Origin: Candidatus Nitrosopumilus sp.
GTDB lineage: Archaea; Thermoproteota; Nitrososphaeria; Nitrososphaerales; Nitrosopumilaceae
Assembly: GCA_013002265.1 (NCBI GenBank)
Contig: JABDKK010000180.1
Span: 1 to 24,185, forward strand
Reading direction: 5' to 3'
DNA: 24,185 nucleotides
Position 1 is the stretch's first letter. Each line of letters begins with the position of its first letter. The translations under genes were made by a program, and so were the position numbers. The notes below the pieces were generated by a model. It had not been told where the DNA came from, searched no databases, and worked only from the letters and a program-made list of their open reading frames with translations. This document shows, one piece after another, positions 22,932 to 24,185 of the stretch.

Positions 22932-23399
22932 ACGGCAAAAGTAGATGAATTAGATTTACAAATTTTGTCCGAATTATCGAATGATGCCTCAATTTCAGTT
23001 CCAAGATTATCAAAGAAAATTAATGTAAATTCTTCTGTAGTGTATTCAAGAATCAAAAGACTGGTTAAAAGAAAATTAATTGAGCGTTTTACAATTGTTG
23101 TAAATGATGCAGAACTTGGATATAATGTAAAAGCTTTAACTGGAATTAATATGGACACAAAAAAACGCGATCATATTATTGAGGAATTATTTAAAATAGA
23201 TGGAGTACGTGAAGTTGCAGAAGTTACGGGTAGATTTGACATTCTAGTAACAATGTATTCAAAATCCTTAGATCAGATGCATAAAATGATCTCAGAAAGA
23301 ATTGGTAGAATAAATGGGATTCAGTCTTCAGAGTCATTTATTGAGATGAAGACACGAATGAAAGCAATGCCATATATGCCATCAAAGGATAGTGAATAA
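22932..23399 (+). CDS. Lrp/AsnC family transcriptional regulator
   Basis: A small regulator with an N-terminal helix-turn-helix and a C-terminal RAM ligand/oligomerisation domain. The HTH runs from DELDLQILSELSNDA through VPRLSKKINVNSSVVYSRIKRL. The RAM part contains IDGVREVAEVTGRFDILVTM. The ligand is unknown. The first canonical start in frame is TTG at 22965, but that would remove the conserved VDELDLQIL helix. Upstream in frame the codons are TAA (22929), ACG (22932), GCA, AAA, GTA. Family members commonly begin MAKVDELDL, so the ACG occupies the initiator position. I therefore mark the gene from 22932. The farnesyltransferase gene follows after 2 nt. Confidence 0.85.
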   Translation, partial: TAKVDELDLQILSELSNDASISVPRLSKKINVNSSVVYSRIKRLVKRKLIERFTIVVNDAELGYNVKALTGINMDTKKRDHIIEELFKIDGVREVAEVTGRFDILVTMYSKSLDQMHKMISERIGRINGIQSSESFIEMKTRMKAMPYMPSKDSE

Positions 23400-23401
23400 C
23401 G

Positions 23402-24185
23402 GTGCAAAAGCAAAAGTCCGAATCAAGGGTTGCAGTATATTACGAACTAACAAAGCCAAAAATTTGGTATTTATTAGTATTTACTGCATTTGGAGCAGCC
23501 CTAACTGCATCCAATATTTATGGTATTGAAATATCTCCTGTAACTTGGGTTTTAATGTTATTTTCAGTAGCTGCTGGTTCTGCCGCAGCTAATACTTTGA
23601 CAAACTATCATGATAGAGACATTGATGCAATAATGGAGAGAACAAAGGGGAGACCTTTACCCTCCAAAAGAATTCATCCTGCTGAAAAGGCAAGAAACTT
23701 TGGATTAGCATTAGCTGGTATATCATTGGTTTTAGCTTTTGCAATTTCATTTACTACTACTTTAGAACAAGGTTTGTGGGCTACTGGGTTTATTGCATTT
23801 GGATTAGCAAATAACATTCTTGTATATTCGTATGCACTAAAAAGAAATTCAAGAACCAATATTATTTTGGGAGGATTATGTGGTGGTTCACCTCCAATGA
23901 TCGGATGGGTTGCAGTAAGTATGTCAGATTTGTGGACTATGGGACTTGCTATGGCAGGATTAGTGTTTATTTGGATTCCAATGCATATTTGGGCTTTAAC
24001 ATTACACTTCAAAGAAGATTATAACAAAGTAATGTTCCAATGTTAACTGCAGTACAATCAGAAAAAACATCCGCAAGAGCTATTGCAGGTTCAACTGTCG
24101 TAATGGTCTTATTTTCAATTGCACCTTTCTTGCTTACTACAGAAAGTGGAGAAGCAATGGTAGGAGGTGTTTATTTGTGGACTGC
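23402..24185 (+). pseudogene. ctaB: Protohaem IX farnesyltransferase, frameshifted and cut by window end
   Basis: A UbiA-superfamily membrane prenyltransferase that converts haem b to haem o on the way to haem a for terminal oxidases. Several membrane helices are seen. The first aspartate-rich motif is NYHDRDIDAIMERTKGRP, and the second conserved region contains WIPMHIWALTLHFKEDY. The intact frame ends early at 24046 (TAA). From 24031 a different frame continues without a stop to the window end and reads NVPMLTAVQSEKTSARAIAG, the expected continuation after DYNKV. A single base is missing at about 24029-24031. The start is GTG at 23402, 2 nt after the regulator stop. This is either a true frameshift or a sequencing error. 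Confidence 0.85.

Overview
This is an AT-rich, densely packed archaeal chromosome segment. Its gene content points to an ammonia-oxidising thaumarchaeon close to Nitrosopumilus/Nitrosarchaeum. The evidence is an archaeal initiator tRNA, TiaS, archaeal Dph2, exosome Csl4, a group II chaperonin, ribosomal proteins L44e and S27e, CobY in place of CobU, the archaeal pterin enzyme MptE, and several small proteins of types I associate with Thaumarchaeota (DUF6659-like, DUF2024). Many genes have a TATA-like box about 20-33 nt before the start codon, as expected for short-leader or leaderless archaeal transcripts. TTG and GTG starts are common. The genus assignment is inference.

Layout. 1-4135: the 3' half of an initiator tRNA-Met, then tiaS (-), dph2 (+), a TPR protein (-) and an MDR-family oxidoreductase (-). 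4223-6071: csl4-pheA (+) facing a small two-TM protein (-). 6107-9202: guaB (-) and folP (-), with mptE divergent (+). 9238-11972: a + strand set of coiled-coil protein, guaA, DUF6659-like protein and DUF2024 protein. 11974-12658: a decayed gene on the minus strand plus a short non-coding stretch. 12659-16989 (-): an ROK sugar kinase, a thermosome subunit and an adenine-deaminase-like amidohydrolase, listed left to right; transcription runs the other way. 17061-17536 (+): rpl44e-rps27e. 17519-21701 (-): a five-gene cobalamin operon. 21786-end (+): asd, an Lrp/AsnC regulator and a protohaem IX farnesyltransferase that runs off the window with a frameshift.

How the genes fit together. The most coherent block is the cobalamin operon, read right to left: threonine-phosphate decarboxylase-like enzyme, CobQ, CbiB, CobS, CobY. 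These steps make cobyric acid, attach aminopropanol phosphate, activate with GTP and join the lower ligand. Every junction overlaps by 4-8 nt. CobQ lacks its glutaminase domain. Two GMP-synthesis enzymes (GuaB, GuaA) flank a folate/pterin pair (FolP, MptE), and an adenine-deaminase-like gene adds purine salvage. TiaS, Dph2, Csl4, L44e and S27e serve translation or RNA decay.

I see no phage, transposon, CRISPR array or dedicated defence system. The points most worth a second look are the CobQ without its glutaminase domain, an operator-like dyad at the thermosome promoter, an Lrp-family gene whose natural start codon appears to be ACG, the frameshift in the farnesyltransferase gene, the decayed gene at 11974-12499, and guaA tightly packed between genes of unknown function.
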